Of a stretch of DNA of 36,309 nucleotides, positions 1-10,111 are shown piece by piece. Under the pieces are notes generated by a model. The model was not told the DNA's origin. It saw nothing but the letters and a program-made list of their open reading frames with translations, and searched no databases. This DNA is from Verrucomicrobiales bacterium (GTDB lineage Bacteria > Verrucomicrobiota > Verrucomicrobiia > Limisphaerales > DUCD01). The stretch spans positions 33,959 to 70,267 of the forward strand of contig DUCD01000413.1 in NCBI GenBank assembly GCA_012959985.1, in the 5' to 3' direction. Each line of letters starts with the position of its first letter. Within the stretch, counting starts at the first letter, position 1. Made by a program: the position numbers and the translations under genes.

Positions 1-217
1 CAGCCCATCACGTCCGACAATTTCAGCCCCTGGGATTTTCCGAAAACTTGATGCCGATCAGTATGACTCAGCACGCTGTGAATCGGCTACTGATATCGTG
101 TCTATCAAGCGGCGCGCTGGGGACAGCAAACCCTACCGCATAGTTCAATATTACGAATACTCATCGCCACAAGTTGCAAATTGGGAAAATTGCGATAGAT
201 TGGAGTCTCCTTATTGA

Positions 218-1120
218 ATGGACGCGGTCACTTTAAGAGAAGTTAGCAAAAAATATGGCCGACACCTGGCGGTCGACCAGTTGAGTCTGACGGTGCCCGA
301 AGGTTCGATCTATGGATTCATCGGCCCCAATGGATCAGGAAAAACAACCACGATCCGGATGATTCTGCATATCATCCATCCGGATCAAGGGACCATAGAG
401 GTGCTTGGAAAAAAGGAATCCCGTGCCGCCAATGACGCTATTGGATACCTACCTGAGGAAAGAGGTCTTTACAAGAAAATGACCGTGTCACGGATTCTCA
501 AATACTACGCGTCCATCAAGGGCATGTCGGGATCCGAGGCCAACCGGGCAATGGATTCATGGTTGACGCGCATGGAATTGGAGGACTGGAAAAACAAGAA
601 AGTGGAAGCATTGTCAAAAGGAATGGCCCAGAAGATTCAGTTCATTGCTTCCGTTATCACCGGCCCCCGCCTGCTCATACTGGATGAACCATTCTCCGGA
701 CTGGACCCTGTCAATCTGGAAACTATCCGCAACGTGATTCTCGATTTGCGAAAGCAAGGCACGACCGTTATTCTTTCCACACACGACATGAGCACAGCCC
801 AGGAAATGTGTGACTTCATTTTCATGATCTACAAGGGAAAAAAAGTTCTGGACGGCAATCTGGATTCCATCCAGAAACAATATGGAGCGGACACGATACG
901 CATCAGAACCGCCGATACCGGACAAAGCCTGGAAACCATTACTGGCGTGGACAATGTTCGAGATTACGGTCACTACCAGGAAGTTCGATATGCCGGAACC
1001 TCCCAGAAATTACTACAGCATCTCGTTGAAAAGACAGAAGTTCGTCTGTTTGAAGTAACCCGACCTTCCCTTCACGACATCTTCGTCCGGATTGCCGGGG
1101 AAGATGAAACCGAGTCATGA
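218..1120 (+). CDS. ABC transporter ATP-binding protein (NatA-like, ABC-2 exporter type)
   Basis: Walker A GPNGSGKTT, signature-like LSKGMAQKIQ, Walker B LLILDEPFSGLDP, H-loop STHDM; stop overlaps the next start (ATGA at 1117-1120). Confidence 0.95.
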   Translation: MDAVTLREVSKKYGRHLAVDQLSLTVPEGSIYGFIGPNGSGKTTTIRMILHIIHPDQGTIEVLGKKESRAANDAIGYLPEERGLYKKMTVSRILKYYASIKGMSGSEANRAMDSWLTRMELEDWKNKKVEALSKGMAQKIQFIASVITGPRLLILDEPFSGLDPVNLETIRNVILDLRKQGTTVILSTHDMSTAQEMCDFIFMIYKGKKVLDGNLDSIQKQYGADTIRIRTADTGQSLETITGVDNVRDYGHYQEVRYAGTSQKLLQHLVEKTEVRLFEVTRPSLHDIFVRIAGEDETES

Positions 1121-2439
1121 AAAAAATATGGACCATTGCCTGGACGGAATACCTTAATTCGGTACGCAGCAAGGCTTTTATCATAGGCGTGCTGGCCATG
1201 CCATTGATGATGGGAGGTGCCATATTAGTTCAACAGTTTGCCAAAGACAAAGTCGATCTGAAAGATCGGAATTTCGTGGTCATCGATCATTCCAACCGCC
1301 TGTTTTCGGTTATCCGGAAAACTGCGGAACAGCGGAATGAAAACGAGATTTTTGACAAAGAGAACTCCAGCAAACAAGTTCGCCCCAAATTCATTCCAGT
1401 GTTGGAGGAGGAATCCATTTCCAAACCAGAGGATGAAGAGAAATTAAAACTGGGTCTATCGGACCGTGTCCGTGACAAGGAATTATTCGCCTTCCTGGTC
1501 ATTGATAAGGAGGTCTTCGAAGCTGATTCGACATCTGACAACCGCATTGCCTATCACACCCAGACACCTACATTTCAGGAACTTCCTCGGTGGCTTGAAA
1601 GAACCATTAACCATGAAATTCGACGCGTCCGCTTCACCCATGAGAACTTGGATCAGGAGCTGGTATCCAAATTGATTCAATCGTCTCGAGTGGAAAAGTT
1701 AGGATTACTGGAGGCAGGCGAGGACGGAAAAATCGAGAAAGCCGAGAAGGAGAATCCGATTCAGACGTTCGGCATTCCTGCAGGAAGCATGCTCTTGTTA
1801 TTCATGATGGTCATGTCCAGCGCTCCGGCTCTGCTCAACGGAGTGCTGGAGGAAAAGATGCAGAAAATCGCCGAATTCCTCATCTCCTCAGTCACTCCCT
1901 TCCAACTGATGATGGGCAAACTAATGGGGGCCCTGATGGTATCCTTGACCCTTTCCATGCTTTACCTCGCGGCGATGGGTTACACTGCGGCGCGATTTGA
2001 GGTGCTGGACTTGATTCCCATCTCCCTGTTCTTCTGGTTTCTGTTCTTTCTGGTCATGGCAATGATGATCTTCGGATCCATATTTCTGGCGATCGGCTCT
2101 GCCTGCAGTGAAATAAAAGATGCGCAAAGCCTGATGTTTCCAGCCATGCTTCTGGTGATGATCCCGGTTTTCACATGGGCTCCCATTCTAGAATCCCCTT
2201 CCAGTTCCTTTGCCAGAGCCGTTTCGCTTTTTCCACCGGCCACCCCGATGCTACTCCTCCTCAGAATGGCAATCCCGCCTGGGTTGCCATGGTGGGAAAT
2301 CGCTTTGGGAATCTTCCTATCCTTCAGTTTTATGTTGGTCAGTGTATGGGCCGGAGCCAAAATATTCCGAATCGGGATTCTTTCTCAAGGTCAAGCGCCC
2401 ACTTTCGGAAAAATGATCAAATGGATCATTTCAAAATAA
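1117..2439 (+). CDS. ABC-2 type permease (NatB-like)
   Basis: N-terminal TM segment, long extracytoplasmic region, C-terminal cluster of hydrophobic helices; overlaps the ATPase gene by 4 nt. Confidence 0.9.
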   Translation: MKKIWTIAWTEYLNSVRSKAFIIGVLAMPLMMGGAILVQQFAKDKVDLKDRNFVVIDHSNRLFSVIRKTAEQRNENEIFDKENSSKQVRPKFIPVLEEESISKPEDEEKLKLGLSDRVRDKELFAFLVIDKEVFEADSTSDNRIAYHTQTPTFQELPRWLERTINHEIRRVRFTHENLDQELVSKLIQSSRVEKLGLLEAGEDGKIEKAEKENPIQTFGIPAGSMLLLFMMVMSSAPALLNGVLEEKMQKIAEFLISSVTPFQLMMGKLMGALMVSLTLSMLYLAAMGYTAARFEVLDLIPISLFFWFLFFLVMAMMIFGSIFLAIGSACSEIKDAQSLMFPAMLLVMIPVFTWAPILESPSSSFARAVSLFPPATPMLLLLRMAIPPGLPWWEIALGIFLSFSFMLVSVWAGAKIFRIGILSQGQAPTFGKMIKWIISK

Positions 2440-2470
2440 TGAAGCGTGGAGACTCACCACCGTTAGGTTT

Positions 2471-2518
2471 AGGGATCCCTCAAAAATAACTTCGCCCATT
2501 TACTGGAGGCGAATGGGG
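2471..2518. repeat. Candidate dispersed palindromic repeat, copy A
   Basis: agggatccctcaaaaataacttcgcccatttactggaggcgaatgggg is about three quarters identical by hand alignment to 22937-22983; contains CCCATT (2495-2500) / AATGGG (2512-2517) inverted repeat. Confidence 0.5.
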
Positions 2519-2562
2519 ACTGAGGAGCAACGAAGCCAGAAGCCAAATTCGCCCCAACCCGA

Positions 2563-4143
2563 TCACGATTCAACCGACACCTTCGTGGACGGAGACCTTC
2601 TTCTGTTTCGAGGCCTTCTATTGCGAGATCTTCTTTGCGAACTTCTCGGCTCTTCAGGGTTTTGATCGCTGGAGTCAGAGTCTCGCCTATTAAAAGGCCT
2701 TCTTCGAGAACCCGTTGACTGCCCGGAGTTTTGTTCGGTAGCGTCACCTCTGTTTTCACCGCTCCGTCGGGGAGGCGCCGCAGACCTAGGTCCGGGTTTA
2801 AGCCGCCGATCGGATATAAACAGCTTCGGCAGTTTTGCTATCTTATTGAATGCTTCGTGAACCTGCCTCGAGGAAAGGCCATAGACCGGTTTCATCAAGA
2901 CCACCAACATCCATGCCTCTCGAGTTCCGGACGGAATCTTCTGCACCGGCCCGGAATCCGCACGATTACTGAGCCTTTGAAACAGTTTTCGGAAGGCATA
3001 TAGAATGGTCAATACCGGCTTAACATGAGTATCCAGAAATCCCCATTCCCCGAAGAAAGCATCAAACTCTTTTTCAATCCGATCCTTGGATCGAGATCTG
3101 CCCGCTTGATTGAGGGGATTAAATCTCAGGTAATCGGTCATTTCATCATCAAACAGGGTGGTGAGCAGACCGAGCAATGCCACCACACTCAGAACCTTCT
3201 CATTTCGTTTTAGGGCCCACTTATCCAGACTTTTCAAATAGGGCTCCAGTAGCGGCAATGGGTTGTCCAAGGCACCCTTCTTCAAGTATTTCGAGTAGGG
3301 TTTAAGCCCAAGAAGCGCCGGTAACAATCCCAGTCGATCAAATTCCCTGAAAGTTTTCTCGGCTTGACCTGAGGTTAGAAAACGCTGTGTTTCCTCCGCC
3401 AGTCGATGGCGAACCACACCTTCCAGATTTCCTGAACACTTACGGATCGCTTTTTCATCGTTCGGGGTCAGCTCCCAATCCATTCTTTCTTTGAATCGCA
3501 CCGCTCGCAGCATACGCACGGGATCTTCCCTAAAAGATCGACTCGGACTGACAATCGATCGAATAACCTGACGATTCAGATCCTTGAGCCCCCCCACAAA
3601 ATCGATCAGGACAAACTGGCCCGGATCAAATGCCATGGCGTTAATGGTGAAATCCCGTCGAAGCGCATCATCCTCCGGCGAACCGAAGGAATTCTCCCGT
3701 TTAATCATCTGCCCTTGGGCTTGCTTCTTAGGCTGCTTTCGAAAAGTAGAAACCTCGACCTCAATCCCCCCCTGATTGACAAGCACCAAACGAAATCGAC
3801 GCCCGATCATTCTGGAATTCCGAAAAGCCGCAGTCACCTGCTTGGGGCGGGCTGTGGTGACAATATCAAAATCCTTGGGGATTTTACCGAGAAGCATATC
3901 CCGGACGGCCCCACCGACGATCAAGGTCAAATGGCCATTTTGATTTAAGCGCTCGACAATTTGAAAAACACCACGATGAATCTGTCCACGTTTTATGGAA
4001 TGCTTGCCCGGCCCAATCAACGCTGGACACCCTCCCAATCGTCGATGCAACTCCTCAAACTCTGCGGGCACTTTGGGTCGGACTAATCGTCCCACTTTTC
4101 GTGTCACCTCTCTAAATACTGATAATAACCGTTCATTTCCCAT
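2563..4143 (-). CDS. pcnB: Poly(A) polymerase I / CCA-adding enzyme family, PcnB-type, with Arg-rich C-terminal tail
   Basis: IVGGAVRDMLLGKIPKDFDIVTTARPKQV nucleotidyltransferase motif, GRRFRLVLV, RRDFTINAMAF, and RFKERMDWELTPNDEKAI. Confidence 0.9.
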   Translation of the reverse strand: MGNERLLSVFREVTRKVGRLVRPKVPAEFEELHRRLGGCPALIGPGKHSIKRGQIHRGVFQIVERLNQNGHLTLIVGGAVRDMLLGKIPKDFDIVTTARPKQVTAAFRNSRMIGRRFRLVLVNQGGIEVEVSTFRKQPKKQAQGQMIKRENSFGSPEDDALRRDFTINAMAFDPGQFVLIDFVGGLKDLNRQVIRSIVSPSRSFREDPVRMLRAVRFKERMDWELTPNDEKAIRKCSGNLEGVVRHRLAEETQRFLTSGQAEKTFREFDRLGLLPALLGLKPYSKYLKKGALDNPLPLLEPYLKSLDKWALKRNEKVLSVVALLGLLTTLFDDEMTDYLRFNPLNQAGRSRSKDRIEKEFDAFFGEWGFLDTHVKPVLTILYAFRKLFQRLSNRADSGPVQKIPSGTREAWMLVVLMKPVYGLSSRQVHEAFNKIAKLPKLFISDRRLKPGPRSAAPPRRSGENRGDATEQNSGQSTGSRRRPFNRRDSDSSDQNPEEPRSSQRRSRNRRPRNRRRSPSTKVSVES

Positions 4144-4452
4144 AATGGATACTCAGGCAAGCCTGAAAAAGAGGCACTAAGCTGATCTTCCACCCTATTG
4201 TCAAGTTAAATCATGCCTTAACAATCTGAATTTCAGCCCACAGGAGGCACGGCAGGAGTCAGTGGATAGTGGATTTAACTAAGGAATAACCTAGAACGAT
4301 CACCTCGACACGCCGACTTCCCGTCTAAAGACCGCTCCAAGAAAGCTTTGGTTTCCCACAAGCAAACGGGATGAAATTGCCGTGATCAGATGTAGAATTA
4401 CATTCAGAAAAAGATTGATTTAGCACCATAACACCACCGAATGGGTGCCAAT

Positions 4453-4689
4453 ATGAATTTATCACTCAAGACCATACCGCCAGCCCTGCATAGGCAACTC
4501 AAGGAAAAAGCGGCTGAACATGGGCGCAGTTTAAGCAAAGAGAGTCTTTCGACTCTTGAATTGGCCGTTCGTCCCAGGATATTTAATGAAGAGGATTTCC
4601 TAGATCAAGTAAGGAAAAAAAGGAGGAAATTCAAACTGAATCTGACCATTGAGAAAATAGAGTCTGCTATCCATGAAGGCAGGCAATGA
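4453..4689 (+). CDS. FitA/VapB-like ribbon-helix-helix antitoxin
   Basis: MNLSLKTIPPALHRQLKEKAAEHGRSLSKESLSTLELAV resembles a FitA-like RHH N-terminus; overlaps the downstream PIN ORF. Upstream in-frame ATG at 4441 is an alternative start. Confidence 0.75.
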   Translation: MNLSLKTIPPALHRQLKEKAAEHGRSLSKESLSTLELAVRPRIFNEEDFLDQVRKKRRKFKLNLTIEKIESAIHEGRQ

Positions 4690-5102
4690 TTGTCGTGGAC
4701 ACCAACATTCTGGCGTTTTTATTTATCCAGGGAGACCACTCTGCTTCCGTCGAAGGATTATCCAAGAAAGACTCCAACTGGGTGGCACCCACTTTATGGA
4801 AAGATGAATTTATCAATACTTTAAGCACCTATGAACGAATGGGCGAATTGGAATATGCAGATTGCCTGGAGTTAATAGAGCAGGCAGATGAGCTGATGCA
4901 TGACAAAAGTTTTCAATTGCCTTCACACAGAGTTTTGGCAGTTGCACACCGTCATTCGGTCCATGGATCCGATCTTTTTCTTTTCTATTTCTCTATGTCC
5001 TCTGTGATTTTTTTTCTTGGGCCAGCTCATTCATTGATCTATTTAGAATTCTCCGCTAAAAGAGCGGTGAAGTGCATATTGATGATTCGACAGACCGATT
5101 GA
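4686..5102 (+). pseudogene. VapC-like PIN-domain toxin, C-terminus apparently replaced or degraded
   Basis: MIVVDTNILAFLF PIN start and VAHRHSVHGSD late-PIN motif, followed by non-PIN sequence (LFLFYFSMSSVIFFLG...) from a T-rich low-complexity tract. Confidence 0.65.
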
Positions 5103-8100
5103 AAAGACTGTTGCCGGATTGCATGCTGCAGGATCGTCGACGATTGGAACGGCTGCTGAACGATTCAGGGCGATCTGGGCAGCTTGACAATCACCCTACA
5201 ACCAAGCTCCGTAAAGCCATCGGAGAAGCGGAGGTTTCAGCGTTGCTGAGAAGGCACCGGGAAGAAGGCCTGCCTACTGTCGACTACCCTCCGAACCTGC
5301 CAATCACGGACAGCAGAGAAGAGATTCTGAATACAATCAAGCACTCTCAGGTAACTATTGTTCAGGGAGAAACGGGATCGGGCAAGACGACGCAGATTCC
5401 CAAAATGTGCCTTGAATCAGGTTTGGGAATCCGGGCGAAGATCGCCTGCACTCAACCGAGAAGAGTGGCGGCTCTCACCATCTCAAAAAGAATTGCCGAA
5501 GAGCTGAACCTGACATGGGGCAAGGAAGTCGGCTGTCGAATTCGGTTTGACGATCGAACCTCTCCCCAATCATATATCAAGGTCCTGACCGACGGTATGC
5601 TCCTTGCGGAAATCCAGAAGGATCGCTACCTCAATGAATATGATGCGATTATCATTGATGAGGCTCATGAACGGAGTCTGAATATTGATTTCCTTCTGGG
5701 CTATCTCAACAGCCTACTCTCAAAACGAAAAGATCTGAAGTTGATTATCACTTCGGCAACGATCGATGCCGACGCCTTCTCTGAAGCCTTCGACGGAGCC
5801 CCCATCATTCGCGTTCCCGGTAAAACTTACCCCGTAGAAGTTCGCTATGAACCCCTCAATGAATGGCTCGAAAGAGACGAAGAAACCAACCATGTCGATG
5901 CCGCTGTTCAGACAGCACAAAACATTCTAGAGGAATCAGTCCAAGGCGATATTCTGATCTTCATGCCGGGAGAACGGGATATTCGGGAAACCCGAGACCT
6001 CCTGCTTGAATCCACTGACACGGGCAATACCCTGATTCTCCCTCTTTTCGGACGACTCTCCTCAGGGGATCAGCAGAAAGTTTTTTCGAAGGCCTCAAAG
6101 CGTAAAATTATAATTGCCACCAATGTGGCGGAAACCTCCTTAACCATCCCGGGTATTCGGTATGTGGTAGACACCGGGCTGGCTCGCACCAGTCGATACA
6201 ATCCTACAACGCATACCCAGCGGCTTCCCATTGAGAAAATTTCTCAAAGCAGTGCCGATCAGCGATGTGGACGAAGCGGTAGAGTCAGTGACGGGATCTG
6301 CATTCGCCTTTATTCCGAAGAGGATTATCTGGAACGCGCTGAATATACCATGCCGGAAATTCAACGCGCCAATCTCGCGGAAGTGATCCTCAAAATGAAA
6401 GCCTTCCGTCTGGGACAGATCGAAGATTTCCCGTTTATCGATGCGCCTCGCCCCAAGGCGGTGAGGGGGGGGTATTCACTGCTGACCGAACTGGGTGCGT
6501 TGGATCAGGATCAGCACCTGACCGAGATGGGCAGAAAGATGGCGAAGCTACCCGTCGATCCGACCATCTCCCGGATCCTGCTGCAATCCATTGCTGAAAA
6601 TTGTTTAAAAGATGTCCTGGTGATTGCATCGGGATTGAGCATTCAGGATCCCCGCGAACGGCCCATGGACCGCAAAGCGGAAGCTGATGAAGCGCAGAAA
6701 AAATTCCGTCATCCAAAATCCGATTTTCTTTCACTGCTGAACTTATGGAATGCATACCAAGAGGAGTGGCGAGCCTCAAAAAAACAGGGGAAACTTCGAA
6801 AGTTCTGCCGCACCAATTACCTTTCCTATATTCGAATGAGAGAATGGGGGGAAATACAGAGTCAATTACGGGACCACTTGAAAGAGTCCAGTAAAAATAA
6901 AAAGGATGGTTCGGAGGAATCGCCCTATGCGGCCATTCACCGTTCCCTACTATGCGGGTTTTTATCAAATGTTGGAAACCGAGTTGAAAAAAACCTTTTC
7001 CGCCTGAGTGGAGACCGCAAGGCAATGGTATTCCCGGGTTCAACCCTGTTTTCAAATACCAATAAAAACACCCAAAAGCAAAAACCGCCACGAAAGGAAA
7101 AGCCAGAACCGGACAAGAAATCCGAATGGGTTCTCTGTGGAGAAATTGTGGAAACGTCACGGATTTTTGCCCGAATGAATTCGGTAATTGAATCGAAATG
7201 GGTCGCTGAACTGGGTACTCATTTGTGTCGGAAGGCCTACCGAAATCCCGTTTGGAACCGTCGGCAGGGGCGGGTTCTGATCACGGAACGGACGACATTC
7301 AAGGGCTTGGAAGTACGAAATCAGCGCGTGCCTTTCTCCAGAGTCGATCCAAAAGCTGCCAAGGAAATCTTTATTCAAGCGGCTTTGGTGGAAGCTGACC
7401 TGGACTCCAATCACAACTTTCTCAAACACAATGAAACGGTTCGGAGCCGAATTGAAACTTGGCAAACCAGGACGCGCCATGCCGGATTCCATGATCTGGA
7501 TGATCGCGTATTGAGTTTTTACTCGGAGAGGTTGCCCGATATTTCATCCATTCACGATTTGAATCGGCTGGTAAATGACCAGTACACCAAGAACCCGGAA
7601 TTCCTATTTATGGATGAGCAGGACTTGGTGGATGTTCCTGAAGAAAAAGAAACGGCTGGAGATTTTCCAGATCAAATCACGGTAGACGGTTATAAAGTAC
7701 CCATTGAATACATCTACCGACCGGGAGAGGCTGAAGACGGAGCAACGCTGTCACTTCCGTTTCAAATGATATCGTCGATCGACGAAGCATTATTGGATTG
7801 GTGCATTCCTGGCCACCACAAGGAAAAAATAGAGCAGTTATTGAAGTCACTTCCAAAATCAATCAGGCGCCAATTGGTTCCCATCAACCAGACAGCTATC
7901 AAGATTGTCGAGTCGATGAATTTCGCAGGTGAAGCTATTGAAACAGTCTTGGAAAGAGTATTGCGAACCCAATACGGTCTCTCGGTTCCCATCGATATGC
8001 TGAGAGAGCAGAAGAAGAAACTTCCGGATTACCTGAAGCCCCGAGTCGAAATCAAGGTTCGCAACAATGAAACGATTGATGTCGACAGAAACTTGGAATC

Positions 8101-9025
8101 CTTACAGAAACGAATTGAAAAACAACAAACGCATTCTGCGAATTCTGATCTCCGAACAAAAACATGCCAAAGATGGGAGCAATACGACCTGAATGATTGG
8201 ACCTTCGATGATCTCCCCCTGAAAATACAGATTGGTGAAGCGGCAGGAATGCCTATTTTTGGTTTTCCCGGACTGAGAATTGAAGAGGGTTGTGTCTGTC
8301 TGAGAATACACAATTCGTTAAAAGATGCGGAAGCAACCACTCCGTTTGGTTTTCAGAACCTACTGGAAAAAGGCATGGCAAAAAAACTGGCATGGCTCCA
8401 GAAGGATTTAAAGGATCTGAAGAAACTGGGACCCTATTTTCTGGAGTTGGGAACCACCGAACAACTATTGGAGAGCGCCTTTATTCACTTAAAGAATCAT
8501 CTTTTTAAATCACAAAAGATTCTGCCATTGGAACGTGGCAATTATGAAACCATTCTCAAGCAGGCTGAGATTCGTCTACCGGGTTTAGTGCAAAAATTTT
8601 CCCGACTGCTGAAGGAAATCCTGGAACTTCGACATGAATTGATCATTGGCAAAACCGGATACCCTGAAAAATCCATGGACTTGAATGGACTGTTCACAGA
8701 AAATTTTCTATGCCATACGAGTTTTGATGAATTCTCAAGATTTCCATGGTATCTGAAAGCGATTCGAATTCGCATTGAACGAGCTTCGGCCAATCCGCCC
8801 AAAGACCGAATCCGAGAGGATCAACTCAGTGAATTCAGAAACGCCGTCAAGCGGATCCAGTCCCGTCTTCCCGAATTCACACCATCAATGAAGAAAAGAG
8901 CCCGCTTTTTTATTTGGATGGTGGAGGAATACAAAATCTCCATTTTTGCTCAGGAACTCAAGACTCTCCACCCAATTTCCGCCAAACGATTGAATCAATT
9001 CCTTAAGGAAAACGAACTTTTATGA
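5072..9025 (+). CDS. hrpA: ATP-dependent RNA helicase HrpA (DEAH-box, with DUF3418-like C-terminus)
   Basis: GETGSGKTTQIP, DEAH, SATIDADAF, TNVAETSLTIPGIRYVVDTG, QRCGRSGRVSDGICIRLY; 1317 aa matches full-length HrpA. GTG start. Confidence 0.95.
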   Translation: MHIDDSTDRLKRLLPDCMLQDRRRLERLLNDSGRSGQLDNHPTTKLRKAIGEAEVSALLRRHREEGLPTVDYPPNLPITDSREEILNTIKHSQVTIVQGETGSGKTTQIPKMCLESGLGIRAKIACTQPRRVAALTISKRIAEELNLTWGKEVGCRIRFDDRTSPQSYIKVLTDGMLLAEIQKDRYLNEYDAIIIDEAHERSLNIDFLLGYLNSLLSKRKDLKLIITSATIDADAFSEAFDGAPIIRVPGKTYPVEVRYEPLNEWLERDEETNHVDAAVQTAQNILEESVQGDILIFMPGERDIRETRDLLLESTDTGNTLILPLFGRLSSGDQQKVFSKASKRKIIIATNVAETSLTIPGIRYVVDTGLARTSRYNPTTHTQRLPIEKISQSSADQRCGRSGRVSDGICIRLYSEEDYLERAEYTMPEIQRANLAEVILKMKAFRLGQIEDFPFIDAPRPKAVRGGYSLLTELGALDQDQHLTEMGRKMAKLPVDPTISRILLQSIAENCLKDVLVIASGLSIQDPRERPMDRKAEADEAQKKFRHPKSDFLSLLNLWNAYQEEWRASKKQGKLRKFCRTNYLSYIRMREWGEIQSQLRDHLKESSKNKKDGSEESPYAAIHRSLLCGFLSNVGNRVEKNLFRLSGDRKAMVFPGSTLFSNTNKNTQKQKPPRKEKPEPDKKSEWVLCGEIVETSRIFARMNSVIESKWVAELGTHLCRKAYRNPVWNRRQGRVLITERTTFKGLEVRNQRVPFSRVDPKAAKEIFIQAALVEADLDSNHNFLKHNETVRSRIETWQTRTRHAGFHDLDDRVLSFYSERLPDISSIHDLNRLVNDQYTKNPEFLFMDEQDLVDVPEEKETAGDFPDQITVDGYKVPIEYIYRPGEAEDGATLSLPFQMISSIDEALLDWCIPGHHKEKIEQLLKSLPKSIRRQLVPINQTAIKIVESMNFAGEAIETVLERVLRTQYGLSVPIDMLREQKKKLPDYLKPRVEIKVRNNETIDVDRNLESLQKRIEKQQTHSANSDLRTKTCQRWEQYDLNDWTFDDLPLKIQIGEAAGMPIFGFPGLRIEEGCVCLRIHNSLKDAEATTPFGFQNLLEKGMAKKLAWLQKDLKDLKKLGPYFLELGTTEQLLESAFIHLKNHLFKSQKILPLERGNYETILKQAEIRLPGLVQKFSRLLKEILELRHELIIGKTGYPEKSMDLNGLFTENFLCHTSFDEFSRFPWYLKAIRIRIERASANPPKDRIREDQLSEFRNAVKRIQSRLPEFTPSMKKRARFFIWMVEEYKISIFAQELKTLHPISAKRLNQFLKENELL

Positions 9026-9171
9026 AAATGTTTTCATTTTCTAAAAAAAACACTTGTCTCCGATATTGATTTTTTCTAGGGTCATGACGGTCACGATGAT
9101 AGTTCATTCATTCGGAATTGCGGTGGGCATTTCTTCCACCGCTTTTCTTTTGGGGAAGCCCCCTCGAAACC

Positions 9172-10089
9172 ATGGTCAAACAATTACTGACCAATCTGAC
9201 TCGGAAAATGCCTCTGCTGGTGGCAGTTTTTGGAATCTCCGCTCTTTTTGTTCCTCATTTTTTCACTCCCTTTAAGCCATTTCTTTCGTGGATTTTTGCC
9301 GCCACGATGTTGGGCATCGGCATGGTGACGAACCTTTCTGAGTTCACTCCAGTCCTCCGCAAACCCGGAACCGTCATCAAAGGTATTTTCGCTCAGTTCC
9401 TGATTATGCCTCTGATGGGTTTTCTAATCGGACGGTGGATGAATTTTGAGCCATCGCTGATCCTGGGCATGGTTCTGGTGGGCGCTGTACCGGGAGCGAT
9501 GGCTTCGAACGTGATTGCCTATCTGGCAAAGACGGATGTCGCCTACTCCATTGCTTTGACGAGTTGCGCCACCCTGCTTGCCCCCTTACTGACCCCGGGA
9601 CTGATCTTCTTCTATGCGCACACCCAAATTGATATCCCTTTCCTGCGCATGGTTAAAAGCATTGTCCTGATGGTCCTTCTACCGCTTATTATCGGCCTTC
9701 TGATTCGACGATCCCATCCAAAACAAATCGGTAGAATCGATTTTGTTTTCCCGGCCTTGTCCAGTTTCAGCATCATCCTCATCTGCTCTACCATCATAGC
9801 CCTCAACCAGGAAAAAATCTTCAGCTTGAGCATACTGTTGTTTACCGCAGTCATCCTCCACAATGCAGCTGGATATTTATTCGGTTACCAGGCCGGTCGG
9901 CTTTTTCGATTCGATACGCGGATGAAAAAAACTCTGTCGATTGAGGTTGGAATGCAGAATGCAGGAATGGGAGCCGTATTGGCTCTGAATCACTTTGATG
10001 CGGAGACGGCTCTCATCCCGGCCGTGTTTGCAGTCTGGTGTGTAATCACGGCATCAATTCTGGCTGAATTCTGGAGACGGATGAACTAA
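9172..10089 (+). CDS. Bile acid:sodium symporter family protein
   Basis: Multi-TM protein; GMVLVGAVPGAMASNVIAYLAKTDVAYSIALTSCATLLAPLLTP and the late EVGMQNAGMGAVLA motif are typical of the family. The ORF extends to a TTG at 9118 but ATG 9172 is more plausible. Confidence 0.92.
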   Translation: MVKQLLTNLTRKMPLLVAVFGISALFVPHFFTPFKPFLSWIFAATMLGIGMVTNLSEFTPVLRKPGTVIKGIFAQFLIMPLMGFLIGRWMNFEPSLILGMVLVGAVPGAMASNVIAYLAKTDVAYSIALTSCATLLAPLLTPGLIFFYAHTQIDIPFLRMVKSIVLMVLLPLIIGLLIRRSHPKQIGRIDFVFPALSSFSIILICSTIIALNQEKIFSLSILLFTAVILHNAAGYLFGYQAGRLFRFDTRMKKTLSIEVGMQNAGMGAVLALNHFDAETALIPAVFAVWCVITASILAEFWRRMN

Positions 10090-10111
10090 GGAACTCCTCA
10101 ATAATAAATCC

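Noticed and set aside
6435-7160. 241-aa minus-strand ORF opposite hrpA
   Set aside because: Overlaps the conserved helicase coding sequence; no recognisable motif.
9024-9041. Inverted repeat GAAAATG-TTTT-CATTTTC at the hrpA stop
   Set aside because: AT-rich, overlaps the stop codon and lacks a downstream T-tract on the plus strand; not a convincing intrinsic terminator.
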